The notes: generated by a model not told the origin, from the sequence alone. Counted from the stretch's first letter, positions 13,501 through 24,000 are shown. The stretch: DNA of 64,000 bases from Amphiduros pacificus (GCA_949316495.1 OX439004.1:40430561-40494560); one strand, 5' to 3'. Numbers and translations: made by a program.

Positions 13501-15596
13501 CGGCCAACATGTCAATTTTAATTGCGTTTTAAATGATAAATAAAGGTATGTACTTAATATTATCACAATTACTTCGAGAATTTCTCCACATCATTGATCT
13601 TAGCGTCAAAACAAAGCGTTTTCATTATTTATCATTTAAAATGCAATTCGATCCACGTGTGAAAGCATTTCTGTCAACAAGGGAAGACACGACTCAAAGC
13701 AGTGGAAACAAATGCGCAAAACTGTGAACGCTGATAATTGAAATCAGTGAAAACAAAGTCAAAACAAAGCATTTTGAAATAATATGTTTTAAATGATATA
13801 TAAAGGTATTTACCCAATATTATCACAAATTATTTTTCGCAAGAATTTCTCCACGATGTAGAACGTAATACGATGTACATGACGTCCTTAATCTTAGCAT
13901 CAAAACCAACACGTGGGAGAATATTTCTTTGTGTATTATAAAGCCAACGATATTCATTATATCGCTTTTAATTATTATTGTTTATATCGTTTTTAGCATC
14001 CAAACAAAGCGTGTTAATACACAAAGAAATATTCACTTCCGTCACTTCCGCCTTTCAAAATTGCGACCACGTGTTGAGTCGTGTCTTCCCTTCTTGACAG
14101 AAATGCCTTCACACGTGGATCGATTTTAATTGCGTTTTAAATGATAAATAAAAGTATATACCCAATATTAACACAAAATACGCTTTGCAGGTCGAGAACA
14201 GAACAAAACCATTCATCCATTTAACATGCTTTACGCAATACGAGGTCGTCATTTTAGAAAGCGGGAGTGACGGGGATAAGCTCTTATTTTTGGTGCGAAA
14301 ACAAATGGAGTGTATCAACTCGCATTGAAATATTAATATATTGCGCAATGATGGATCCCTGGCTTCTCCTCGTGTTGCGGACGTGAATTAACGCGACGTC
14401 ACGTACATGATATTTACGTTTTACTTCATGGATAAATTCTCGACCTGCGAAGCATAATTTGCGATAATATTGGGTAAATACCTTTATTTATCATTTAAAA
14501 TGCAATTAAAATATCAAACTCGTTTTCGCGCTAAAAACAAGTGCCTCTTCCCGTCACTTCCGCCTTTCTAAATTGCAACCACGTGTTGCGACCACGTGTT
14601 GACGATCTTAAGAAATTGACAGAAATACCTTCACCCGGGGATCGATTTTAATTGCGTTTTAAATGGATTTATTGTTTTTGTTCTGTTCTCAAACAATTTG
14701 GGTTAATACCTTTATTTATCATTTAAAACGCAATTAAAATCGATCCACGTGTGAAAGCATTTCTTTCCAAGCGGGAAGACACGACTCAAAGCAGTGGAAA
14801 CAAAGACGTATTGCAAAACTGTGAACGCTGATAATTGGAATCAGTGAGAACAAAGTCAAAACAAAGCGTTTCGAATAATAGACCAGTAATATTGGGTAAA
14901 TACCTTTCTTTATCATTTAAAACGCAATTAAAATCAATCTGTTGCGACTGATATTCGTTATTTCGAAAATATGAAGATCGTATTTACGTTTTACCGTAAT
15001 TACTCGAGTATAAGACTGTTAAACCGACCCGCTATGTCCGATATTCGTTATTTCGAAAATAAGAATGTTCGTAATGAAAACTCATAGTGTCGTAATTTTT
15101 TGGCGTAAATCCTCGTCCACAGGTTGCTCTCGTGTATAAGTCGACCCCCTAAACATTAACTAAGAGTTTTTGGAAAAAAACCTCGACTTATACTCGAGTA
15201 AATACGGTAAAACACGAGAGAAATGATTGAATTAATGATTTTCTGCCTGCATTATTTCATACTGACTGTACAACATACAAAAACAAACCTGGAAGTGTAG
15301 GCATAGTTCACCAGAATGTTGAAGCTGTCAAAATCCACATTTTCAAGTTTAAAATGGTCAAGCTCTGTGCCATCCTTCGCCGAGAAAAGGTGAAAGAGAT
15401 AGTTTGATGCGCAGGCGAGTATGGCTCGGTGGGCTGGGATGTTGTGGCCATCCACCTCCATTACCACGTCACACAGGTGACCCCCTTTGCGCAGGGTGTT
15501 GAGACGTGCCAGTGTCGCCCCCTCATGGCGATCGTCCACATACTCCAAAGAGTCGCCCACCTCTTCTCTGATATCTTCTGTTTCGCTGTCTGTCAT
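1298..15596 (-). CDS. IVNS1ABP: IVNS1ABP-like BTB-BACK-Kelch protein (10 coding exons, 664 aa)
   Basis: Coding exons on the minus strand are 15596-15289, 9860-9736, 8573-8323, 7952-7827, 4807-4678, 4178-3930, 3496-3251, 2918-2793, 2049-1876 and 1557-1298. Their lengths sum to 1995 nt and every junction phase fits. Domains in order: BTB at about residues 25-140 (motif NIPAHRAILA), BACK at about 145-270, a Ser/Pro-rich linker at about 275-380, then six Kelch repeats each with a Gly-Gly doublet, ending at TAA. Order, linker position and local wording (IQEHL, EWKVIAS, RRGAGVAMFN) match vertebrate influenza NS1A-binding protein, which is 642 aa. The family is known as a Cullin-3/actin-associated adaptor with nuclear and cytoplasmic roles; function here is inferred. 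The start is the first ATG of the BTB exon, 10 nt after the acceptor. One exon could be missing in the linker, but phases fit without it. Confidence 0.93.
1876..2049 (-). CDS. IVNS1ABP: IVNS1ABP-like exon 10: Kelch 4
   Basis: The exon encodes GVSQLHGNLIAVGGCDSWNT and NTNRRGAGVAMFN. The RRGAGVA segment is shared with the human protein. Acceptor CGCTCAG, donor G/GTATGA. Confidence 0.93.
2371..2600. repeat. 22-bp minisatellite, about 10 copies
   Basis: Units of the type GTGAGTTGATAGTGTGCAGA(TT) repeat head to tail with a few substitutions. The array lies inside an IVNS1ABP intron and runs directly into the TG tract that follows. Confidence 0.92.
2597..2772. repeat. (TG)n microsatellite with TGAG and TATG interruptions
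   Basis: About 175 bp of TG dinucleotides. In the minus-strand transcript it is a CA tract beginning roughly 20 nt inside the intron after the donor at 2792-2791. Confidence 0.95.
2793..2918 (-). CDS. IVNS1ABP: IVNS1ABP-like exon 9: Kelch 3
   Basis: The 126-nt exon encodes VTVMDGLVYAVGGWNGRR, then YNPATNKWTAIPPLNT. Its donor (ACAG/GTCGGT) lies about 20 nt from a long CA tract in the transcript. Confidence 0.93.
3251..3496 (-). CDS. IVNS1ABP: IVNS1ABP-like exon 8: Kelch 1-2
   Basis: The exon encodes GYDRGDCLNSVEAF, then ACGGSNGSHELKSVEIYDP and KWCPLPDM: one and a half Kelch blades with the GG and Y/F..W spacing. Acceptor CCTTCAG, donor G/GTGAGC. Confidence 0.93.
3930..4178 (-). CDS. IVNS1ABP: IVNS1ABP-like exon 7: Ser-rich linker into Kelch 1
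   Basis: After RWCFCIAMLNNTL the exon carries a Ser/Pro stretch (SDGSLSPQTSPRGS), as in the human linker, then the start of Kelch 1 (VLNDLLIALG). Acceptor TTTTTAG, donor G/GTAAGA. Confidence 0.88.
4678..4807 (-). CDS. IVNS1ABP: IVNS1ABP-like exon 6: linker
   Basis: The exon encodes a Pro/Lys-rich linker ending DKEWKVIASNCTDG. The EWKVIAS segment aligns with EWKIVAS of IVNS1ABP and anchors the assignment. Acceptor CCCTCAG, donor G/GTAAAT. Confidence 0.85.
4808..7826 (-). other. 3-kb IVNS1ABP intron, no feature recognised
   Basis: The intron separates the BACK end from the linker exon. It has AT-rich unique-looking sequence and a T-rich tract near 7006. The 5950-6190 stretch is less AT-rich and open in several frames, but no domain or splice-bounded exon is supported. 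Confidence 0.5.
7827..7952 (-). CDS. IVNS1ABP: IVNS1ABP-like exon 5: BACK end and linker start
   Basis: The exon has 42 codons in phase 0 at both ends. It begins LHKLYLASDNTLRDC, matching the LYYSADHKLLDG region of the human protein. Acceptor CCTCCAG, donor CAG/GTATGG. Confidence 0.85.
8035..8225 (+). repeat. Interspersed repeat R1, partial copy
   Basis: By eye it matches the 5' half of the longer copies at 10.5 and 16.1 kb. Shared landmarks are a CTTGTCAAGGGGA-like block, a run resembling AGAAACATGTTATAAATT, and AAATAAATC. Confidence 0.65.
8323..8573 (-). CDS. IVNS1ABP: IVNS1ABP-like exon 4: BACK domain
   Basis: The exon encodes IRAFVNSLSDSWLTPRIDAF, IQEHLDQI and VEWAQRNLDIH, aligning with the BACK region of IVNS1ABP (its AYIQEHL and INWVQRS segments). 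The acceptor is ATTCAG. The donor is GTCAGT, a weaker but valid GT site directly after codons for LAKH. Confidence 0.9.
8574..9735 (-). other. 1.16-kb IVNS1ABP intron
   Basis: AT-rich. No exon, RNA gene or named repeat seen. Confidence 0.5.
9736..9860 (-). CDS. IVNS1ABP: IVNS1ABP-like exon 3: end of BTB
   Basis: The exon lies between acceptor TTTTTAG and donor G/GTATGG. It encodes RLEVPGSKVKTVYRAA and the helix KIQAAADACAKYLYEHL, the C-terminal BTB helices. The 125-nt length bridges phase 2 to phase 1. Confidence 0.9.
10530..11350 (+). repeat. Interspersed repeat R1, long copy a
   Basis: About 0.8 kb, matching copy b at 16.15-16.74 kb along its whole length in the same orientation. Shared blocks include AAAGGGGATGGAAAC, GCCATCTTGTCAAG, CCAATCAGAAACA and CATTGTTTACC, and the order of blocks is the same. 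This copy has about 60 bp more than copy b, the CCACCAGAGG hairpin at 11117-11177. No open frame of note, so probably non-autonomous. Confidence 0.8.
11117..11177. repeat. Short hairpin repeat with CCACCAGAGG ends
   Basis: The segment starts TCCACCAGAGG and ends with its inverted form CCTCTGGTGGA. A second copy lies in inverted orientation at 32088-32154, with a similar interior (AGTTTG, GGTGAACCTA). It is absent from the matching position of R1 copy b, so it looks like an insertion. Confidence 0.65.
12436..12725. repeat. Degenerate TCTAA/TAATC-type simple repeat
   Basis: About 290 bp dominated by imperfect TCTAATCTATTC-like words. The phase drifts and many units are mutated, so it looks like an old, decayed microsatellite. 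Confidence 0.75.
13226..13459. mobile_element. Left small inverted-repeat element
   Basis: It opens with CCGTATTTACTCGTGTATAA and closes with the inverted form (TTATACACGAGTATATACGG). The GTATAAGTCGAC word is repeated twice just inside the left end. Length 234 bp. Confidence 0.75.
14993..15209. mobile_element. Right small inverted-repeat element
   Basis: It opens ACCGTAATTACTCGAGTATA and closes TATACTCGAGTAAATACGGT. It contains GTATAAGTCGACCCCC near the right end, the same internal word as the left element. Length 217 bp. Confidence 0.75.
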
Positions 15597-15605
15597 GATG
15601 AGCAC
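15289..15605 (-). CDS. IVNS1ABP: IVNS1ABP-like exon 2: start codon and most of BTB
   Basis: The acceptor TTTTCCAG precedes 15605 and the ATG lies at 15596-15594, followed by an acidic N-terminus (MTDSETEDIREE). The exon encodes the BTB core (CDVVMEVDGHN, AHRAILA, NYAYTS). The donor is AG/GTTTGT after 15289, in phase 2. The nine bases before the ATG are 5' UTR, so an upstream non-coding exon is needed. Confidence 0.93.
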
Positions 15606-16149
15606 CTGGAAAACAAATAAAAAGATATTTCTCATTTTGGACAATCCTGAATCATAGCATCATAGTGCACAGATTTATTAACATCTTGGCTCTCCTTGAA
15701 GGTTTATATCAAGCCCATCATTCTCAATAACCTTCTGGTGCAACATAAAAGACACACTTTGTACAAATTAGATTTTTGTATCCAAGGATTTTTTAAAAAA
15801 GAGAGTTTGCCTCATTACATGGAAAACATACAGAATAATCAGACGCCAAGATAACAAACTTGTACTAAACTTGTGTTAAAGTGAGTCTGTGTTATGTATT
15901 AATCAACAGACCATATGCATTTCTTGAAGGGTGACAACTATTTCTCAACAACAAAAAAACTTCCATGGACCTGGTAAACAAAACAATAACAAGATTCTGT
16001 AGGATTTCTTCTCTCTAAGCCATTCAGCCTTACCATGCTTATACAAACGCCATCAGCTTGCCTAAATGGATCAGTGATATACAAGCTGAAAGCCAGTGTA
16101 ATATTTCTCCCAGGTCCTGACATGCACAGGCAACTTTGTATATAAGTTT

Positions 16150-16735
16150 AAAGGGGAAGGAAACCCTTACAAAATATGAATAAGAAATTAAAATATTAAA
16201 ATGAATAAATATAAAATATAAAAAGAACATCTTCATTTTCTTTTACTATTTTGATGTTTTCAAATATTCTGAATTTATTGTAATCTTATACTGGTTGCCG
16301 CCATCTTGTCTAGTAATACCAGCCAATCAGAAACATGTAAATTTATTGAAAAAAATAGCAAGAATGTGGCAAAATAAATCCCAAAATATATGTATTAATA
16401 TCATTGTTTACCATACACTGTCATACATAATTTATCTAGGTCACCTGGCCATGTTAAATTTGTGTGATGTTTTATGTAAAAATATAACATACTATATAAA
16501 CAAAAACCACATGCTTTTAAGATTACAAATAATTAACACATGCTTTCATGGCAGCCAGGATACCTTCTTCCCTTATTATGATAACAGAAAGTCATGAGAA
16601 AGTTGCATTATTTTTTTCCCTTCTGAACACCATGTTTAAATTGTAGTCTTTTTAGTACTTGTTTCAACCATAATGAAATAATTTACAATGGATTTTGAGA
16701 AGGCCAGATTCTAAATTGTAGACCAGACATGCAAT
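16150..16735 (+). repeat. Interspersed repeat R1, long copy b
   Basis: It parallels R1 copy a block for block (AAAGGGGAAGGAAAC, GCCATCTTGTC, CCAATCAGAAACATG, CATTGTTTACC, TTTACAATGG) without the CCACCAGAGG insert. The two copies differ by many substitutions and small gaps, so they are old. Confidence 0.8.
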
Positions 16736-19700
16736 CAATATCAGGGAAATAGGTTAGATGATTCTGGGGGCAAAACACTCAGAAATACAGGGTCTAAAAT
16801 GCATATCTCAATGGAGTTTTGAAATGGGGGTTTTGTTGGTCTTGAACATTTTGTTGGTCTATTACACAATGTTTGATATCTCACCCAGGCAGTGTTCAGT
16901 GGTTCATATGGCTCCACCAGTATTATTGACACGAGTGGAGGTTTTCTGTTTTTAGAATCAATTAACTAAATACAGTTTATCAGATTTGCCACAGGAAATC
17001 ATTGTTAATTCATTCTGATGGAGAAAATTCTTCGGCAGAACTGTTAATCACAAAAATTAGTAATTGCAATTTAAAATTCATTTCATTGGGAAAAAAAATA
17101 TTATTTTATATTTATGTAAAAACCAGATACACAGCAGGTTAGTATTTTTATCATTACTCAAGAGAGTAATAATCATAATTCTGAGATGCATTTCTTCCAC
17201 ATCTTACCAGTCAGAGAATTTTAATATATAGAACTTGGAAAAGGTAATTTCTTATTCAGACATTACTTTTTACTGGAATAACAAGCTTGTCCCTTACTAT
17301 CCATCAAACTGAATCATCTAACCAACTAGTCATCAAGATTCATAGCCCAACCAACAATATCTTTCCATCAAACACAAATACTGAATATTCTTTTCAAAAC
17401 TTTTTTTCAAAGTGTTCATTAAGGTCACTATAGTAGTTCATTACTGATACCAATACCTATTGTTTATTCCAACCTGTCTGCAATATGTCCATCATATATA
17501 ATGAACAATGCAATGATAATGACATTTTGGACTTGTTTACGGAGATGCGTGTCAGACAATTTAATAGCACTTATTTAATAGCACATTTAATTGAACAGCA
17601 TTCTAAAAAAAAAATCATCATTTATGCTATTGGACTATCATACTTTTTAGCACCATATATCATAAAGTACATAATAATTTCTATAATGTGATCACTGATA
17701 TGTGACTGCAAATTCAAAGCTATTTTAGCTGTCATCTGCTGGTCGACTGAAAAGTGACAACTTGGTGTCGTGGACAGACAAAACTCAGTTATTTGAGAAA
17801 TACATTTATATAAATATCATAAATTTCAGCATATTTATTTGAACTAAAAAATTTCAGCATCTTTATTGTGACTGTCACTTTATTGTGACTGTCACCAAGC
17901 AATCAAATGTGTTATCTTATGCATTTAACCTGTCATAAACTTTGTGCCATTAACAATTGCCAGTGAAACTGTAAGAGATTCCGCCAATATGTTTATTATC
18001 TATATTAATCATGCAGATTACATTTCAATGATCATAAATATCAATGGTGTGATAATGGTGATGATCATATTCATATTGATTAATGAACAGGCATAGATGA
18101 TTAATACTGACGACCAGCAGAAATTATAATGGACACCGCTCTCAGCATGGGGTCCTTTTCTTTAACTGTTTAATTAGTTCAATATAATTCAGAAAAATAA
18201 GAATTAATCATGATAATCTCATAAAATTATGGTTCTTGTCCAATGAATGACTGAACTGATAATTTTCTACTGGGCCCTTTTACATAACTTGACGGCAAGA
18301 ATGACATTTGGAGACATAAGTTCTTATAAATAATCAAATAATTCTTTCATAAAATGCGAAAATGACAGAGATCAAGAAAGCAGTAGCCGCATTAGATCTT
18401 GTAGCAGCATGTTTACAGATACAACTGGTAAATGTTCTGCTGCAAATGTATGGCAGGTTGCCAACTATAACCTTGAAAGCAATGATTTATAATCTATTCA
18501 CAGACATTAACAACCAGGATATGATTATCGGAATATCTAGATTTGGCCAATTGTTCCTAACCTACACATCATAAACAATAAAATACTTTGTACATCAACA
18601 ATATTCCAGTGTAAATTTAGAAAAACATGAAAAACACACTTCGCTTGACAAGTTCAATCTGTGTCAATATAAACATAACTTGTGGGTTCCTTTTAATGTT
18701 CAAACTGCAAAAGTACAAGTTCACAGAATCAATAAATCTATGTATGCCAGTGTCAACAATAAGAGGTAAGGGGCTTGACATGGCATGGTGACAAGAATCA
18801 CTATGTAAAAGGTCCAGGTGAAAACTACCTTTGCCCCTTTCAGATCTTGCCATGTCCTTTTATCAACCTTCCAGATGATAAAGACCACAAGATAAAGTAT
18901 ACAGATACGGAAACTTGACATGTGATTGTGTTTTCCAAACCAGGCAAATGCATAACAGACTTTATATCAGTGTCCTGTTTAAACTCAAAATCTCATAAAA
19001 AAAATCCCTCAAACAAATGTCATAACATGAAATTATTCATGATATTCAGTTTCCATAAAACGGCCAAAGACTTTGAATTTTAGTTAACACTTACAGGACC
19101 AAAAGAATTAATATGGATATTTTTTTCTTACAGTCTAATTCCTGTTGATGTAAAATGAAAAAAACATTTGGTTGCCACTGGTTTCTAAATGTGCATTGTC
19201 CATTAGGTCAGAGAAAGAAATTCTATGTCCTGAAATAAACAGTCACAAGAGTGACTTGTGAGAAACTTTTATTTTTGTTGAAAACAAAGCAATCGGCAGC
19301 ATTCCCTCTGATTGAAATAATATGCTGTGTTATGATGGATCCCTATTGCTAATGCTTATGAAAACATTCATATCAAGCCCTGCATTATCAAATATGGCAA
19401 ATTATGGGGAATTTATGTGGAGATAGGTTCAAACTGAGGAAGGTGTTTGTGAAAATGGAGGACATAGGCCAAATCTACAACTGTAACCTAAATCCATTAA
19501 ATCAATTTGTCACATCAGAAATATTTTTCTTTTGGAAAACCAAAATTCATATAAAGTTGTACTACCAATCCATAGCTGACCAAAATGACCCTGTTGCCAG
19601 TTAATTGGAACATTTTTTTTCCTTCGTTGTTTAATGATTTGTCTCTATTTTCTATTCTGAGCTTCCCGCCATTATTCCTATGGACACTTCTTGTAACTGT

Positions 19701-20528
19701 TTTTAGCTGCTCTCTTGATTTATCAAAACAATTGCCACTGTCTCCCACCATTGCTTCAACCGCAGTGAATGGTCAGCAAACCTGATATTGGAAATATTCG
19801 ACCCAAGTTCAAATTTATTGTCAGCAAATTAAGTTTATGTACACCTTGTAAAGTACACAAGGCAGCATAAGTTTGGGACAGCATGACAACCCGCAATCAG
19901 CCTATTGCAGATTACCATCTTGTTTGTTTATAATGATTGGATTTCAAAGTTTTTTTTGTGCACTGATGTATTTGAAATATTTGTTCTGTCTAGTGAAGCA
20001 ACCATTTACTAAATTAAAAACCCAGAGGCCCATGTGTGGTATAGACTGGACCCTCTTTACTTGTGTGTGATCTGGGTTCAAAATGAGCTAATAATAATTC
20101 GATTTTTCTCCTACCATGGACTAAATAGATTTAGTCCATACTCATACCTAATTTGTTTTCCTTTACAAGTCCTGAATAAACTTTTTCCAAATGTCCATAT
20201 TTGAGTATTTACAAAGGAACCTGCAAGGAAACCTGCAAGGAGGTAAGGGTATTGACTACTGACAAACTGTACACACTTTTGATTTTTGTTAATTTGAAAC
20301 ACATTTTTCCATCAACCTTTGATCAGTTCCTCAAGTTGCCCATCACCAATTCTTTGGCATTCCCAGACTATTACATTTTATTCGTTTTGCCCATTTATCA
20401 GGTAAAAATGTCTAAATTTTATTAATCTATTTTTTTTGTAAGAGGAATGAGTGCACCAACCTTGTAAACTACTCTGGCCACTCATTCAGATTGCTTAATT
20501 TCTTTATTTCCCACCCCCAAGTAATCTG

Positions 20529-20558
20529 TATGAACCTCTTTCACCTTCACGACACCTA
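20529..20558. repeat. 30-bp direct repeat, copy 1 (empty site)
   Basis: Identical over 30 bp to 21394-21423. It ends with the dinucleotide TA at 20557-20558, followed by G. It carries no insertion, unlike copy 2. Confidence 0.85.
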
Positions 20559-20819
20559 GATTTACATGACAACTAGTCATATTTGATGACAACAAAGCTC
20601 TGTCGTAGTTATCGTTTGTAGGAAATTTACTCATGACCTAATGAAAAATAAATTCCGTTTTGGATTCCTAACTAAGTCTCGTGTCAGGTGTCACACAACA
20701 GGTCGCCATGATCGATTTTCGTTTTCCTCAATATTGAACTGCAAGATTGCACCTGAATCGAGTCTTCTTATTCCAGAATCTTCATGTCATGATTTCAAAT
20801 TTCAACGAATGCTTCTTAC

Positions 20820-20960
20820 CTGACGATGGAGAAGAAATTGTTTTCCTCAATATGGTTCAAATTAGCATTTTTCGGAAGAAGTGTTGACTGTTTTTACTCG
20901 TCGTTGACACAAGACATGCCGGGATGACGTCATGTGCGCTTGCGCGAGGTCAAGGTCGGG
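20820..20960 (-). other. IVNS1ABP: Non-coding first exon of the IVNS1ABP-like gene
   Basis: A canonical donor CAG/GTAAGA on the minus strand ends this exon at 20820, upstream of a BTB exon that begins with 5' UTR. No in-frame ATG is needed here. The transcription start is not defined; the upper bound is an estimate placed near the CpG-containing promoter motifs. Confidence 0.6.
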
Positions 20961-21048
20961 TCATATGCGGTTTGTCTGGTCCAATACCGTAATTTGCCAT
21001 ATGTATTAGTCTTAAATGCCAATTTGGACACGACTACAACAAAACAGG
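20915..21048. promoter_or_regulatory. Shared bidirectional promoter
   Basis: The two divergent genes have their first donor and first ATG only about 230 bp apart. Between them lie a perfect CRE (TGACGTCA, 20925-20932), an NRF1-like GTGCGCTTGCGCGA just after it, and AGGTCAAGGTCGGGTCA near 20947, a run of nuclear-receptor-type half-sites. The CpG and GC content here stands out from the AT-rich flanks. Such motifs are typical of constitutive bidirectional promoters; activity is inferred. Confidence 0.7.
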
Positions 21049-21084
21049 ATGGAGGAGCAAGAGGAAAGTGAAGTTCTATTTGAG
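21049..21084 (+). CDS. DOK-like exon 1 (start)
   Basis: Encodes MEEQEESEVLFE in 12 codons, phase 0, then GAG/GTAAAT. The ATG is the one in frame with the PH exon. Residues are acidic and precede the PH domain directly. Confidence 0.82.
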
Positions 21085-24000
21085 GTAAATTACTAGTCCA
21101 AAACAACCACAAGCTTTCTTTCTTGTTGAATTAAATAACAAGCGATATGATAGAGAATGCGAAGAGCATCGAATTTACTCAGGAAGCCTATTTCTGTACT
21201 TTTTTTCAAGTTCTGGGCTCCGTTCAAAACTTTTCAACACGTCAAAGTTTACCAAGTATCGGAAATTTTGGCCTTTTCAATGGCCTTTGGCTCCCAAATC
21301 CACCGAGAAACTGGATTAGACATCCATTGTTTTCAGATATACTAATGCTTGCCCATCATACAAAATTTTGTAATTGCCAACCTGTTATACCCTTATGAAC
21401 CTCTTTCACCTTCACGACACCTACAGTGACTGGCAGCCAGATCCGGACACTTTCAGACCCCACTTTCAAGTTTTTCACTCCTGATTTTCACAAAATATTT
21501 TAAAACTGAGTAAAAACTACTCACATCATATGCTAGAAATTTGAATGTGTTGAAAATGTCTGAGTTTCAACCGCCATTTTCGGACAGTTGCCGGTCACTG
21601 TAGTTGAACATCATTCCCCGAATACCAGTGAAGTCAGCCCCTCCATAGGCCGATTGCCGGTCTCCATGTTGTTTTTTTTTCCCCATTGAAAAGTACACAC
21701 CGGAACTGTACAACTTTACCGGAACCAGATCTGTACAACTCCACTATATTTAATCATTGGTCGGAGAGACTGGCAGGGGGCCTATGGGTAAGTGAACTCG
21801 GCCCCCAAGAGAAGCCGGCCCCAGTCATTCTGTAACAGCTCAAAACTCATGAAATCTCCTCCAAGAAGGCTATTTGACCCTAAGCTAGGCATCAACTAAC
21901 CCTAGGGACCCGAGGTAGCCATTAATTATCTTCCGGTAATTTGATAATCCAGGGTCCGACTTCTCTCGGGGGCTGACTTCACCTAGGGGCCGGCTTCATT
22001 TGTTGCCATCCCCCCCAACCCCCCACCTCAGAGTTGAGCTCCAAACAGATATGAAATAGGCTGATTGCAGGTAGCATTACTGCCCCATTGAAAATGAATA
22101 ATCTTATTTATTAGGTCTAATGCTCAAAAGATTTTGACATTGTAATCATTGGCTGGTCATCATGATTGCTGTGTCAGAAAAATATCTATATTCAAAATTA
22201 CTGTTTGATTTCACATAGACATGGCAAAACATGGACATGGTAACACAGAGACAGATGTGAAGTGTACCATTTTTGTGTACCAAGATTTGTACCCAATTTC
22301 CCCTCATAGATTAAATTTATACAAATGGAATAAAAAATATGCCAAAATGTTTGTGGTCATCTTAAGTATATGATACGAGATTGGCTGGTATTTTTATAAT
22401 GTAGGATTGGTTGTACAAGCTTAGCGGACAGCAGGACAATGGACGTGTGCTACGATGGTCTAACTCCTGGCTCAAACGGTACTTTATCCTGCAGAGAGTA
22501 GGAGAGAAGGCGGAGCTTCTTTACTACAGGTCCAAACCAACCACTATCAACCAACAACCCAGAGGTATATATTGAATTATAAATCATTATTTTTGTATTA
22601 TATCAAGTTTTCTTCTACTTAAAAAAATGTTTCTTGTCAGCGGTTTGTTTCAATAACTTTATTCATATTTTTTTTTCACTCCATATTTTCTCTTTATATA
22701 CAAAATTAAATATTATTCACACACTCCCTTTATTATATGTAGTCCATAGCTTCATTTAGTGTTGCTTTAAATAATGTAAATTATTAAGTAACAAAGATAT
22801 TCCCAATGTGGTCCATAATATCACAAAGCAAGGTCTATATATTTATAAGGTGCGAGATCTTGAAATCTATCATTAATCTTTTAACATAAAAATAAACAAT
22901 TCCATTGTTTTTACTGTTGGTAGGCACATTGTATTTAAAACAACCCATCACTTTTTGCACATTTCCAAATATACTACTGTAAATTTCTATGTACTTTTTC
23001 CTAAATATTAATGTTTTAACTTTGGTGTGATGACCTATGCAGGCAAGATAGAGTTGACCTCAGGCTATGAGATCTATAAGCAGAATGCAGTGCGAGGCAA
23101 GGCCTGCGTGTGTCAGCTCACTACTCATACACACTCCCTGGTAGTCGGCACAGACAACCACATGTTCTTCCAGTTATTTGTCTTCTTGCTGCAGACACAA
23201 ACCCAGCTCAAGTCAGAACTAGCTGATACTGGTAGGCTTTTATATAGTATACCTATGCAGTGCTTTTGAAGATCACAAAAAATTCCTGAGAAACTGAATC
23301 TTAATTCAATATTTTACAACATTAATTCAGAGAAGAAATATATTTACCTGTTATGTATGCTCCATATTTTTCAATAAAATTTGATAACTTATTATATTTA
23401 GCATTGATATTTTTTCCTATATTAAAATATTCAACAGAGATGCTGCACATATCTTGCCTACTTGACTTAGTGATATTATTATGCACTTATAATATTTTAC
23501 AGATGGTTGTTTTGTTGTGCGTCCAGAGAACTCTGAGGATCACCAGAAGATCGGCTCCAGAGGCAACATGTGCCTGCTATACGTATCACCTGTCGGAATC
23601 ATACTCTCACTAGAGGTCAGCACCATCACTATATATCAATAGTGTGAGGGTTTGTGAAGTAAAAAAGTAATATTAAGTGGGGCAGTATAGTTGAATTATG
23701 ATAATATAACATAGGAGAATCACTGGACTTTTTGGGAGTTTATGCTAGTTAAGAATCAATAAGTGGGTGTTTGAGACATCTTTTCTCTTATGTTTAATCA
23801 TATCTAAATGTTTACTTCACCGTATATATATTTATATATTGCAGTTATCAAAGTGCGTCCTGGGACTGTGGCCTTTGGCCTGTATTAAGACCTATGAGAG
23901 CAGTGGACGGGGTCAGTTTGCAATCAATGCTGGACGTCGCAGTCCCCTCGGGGAGGGACGCTATGTGTTCAACACTCGCATTGGCCAGGATGTGACGATG

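Larger units (their letters stand above)
13226..15209. mobile_element. Foldback/MITE cluster with CCGTATTTACTCG termini
   Basis: The left edge reads ACCGTATTTACTCGTGTA and the right edge ends with its inverted form (CTCGAGTAAATACGGT). Two further copies of the terminus face inward, at 13430-13459 and 14993-15020, so each end is itself a ~220-bp inverted-repeat element (13226-13459 and 14993-15209). Between them, a unit containing TGATAAATAAAGGTAT occurs three times forward (near 13520, 13795, 14135) and three times reversed (near 14470, 14705, 14890). A ~150-bp block recurs directly at about 13640-13790 and 14725-14880. CpG-containing words are commoner than in flanking DNA. No transposase frame seen, so it is non-autonomous; the superfamily is not assigned. 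Confidence 0.75.
15606..20819 (-). other. First intron of the IVNS1ABP-like gene (5.2 kb)
   Basis: The intron joins the non-coding first exon to the BTB exon. It holds R1 copy b (16.15-16.74 kb) and one copy of a 30-bp sequence that recurs near 21.4 kb. Open frames at 18362-18574 and 19585-19785 have no recognisable domain. Confidence 0.6.

Noticed and set aside
10530-16735. Two same-strand R1 copies as the LTR pair of a retroelement
   Set aside because: No coding, primer-binding or polypurine features between them; the interval contains a host coding exon and the copies are too diverged, with fragments elsewhere.
18362-18574. 70-codon plus-strand frame in IVNS1ABP intron 1
   Set aside because: No domain, no splice context and antisense to the host gene; likely chance.
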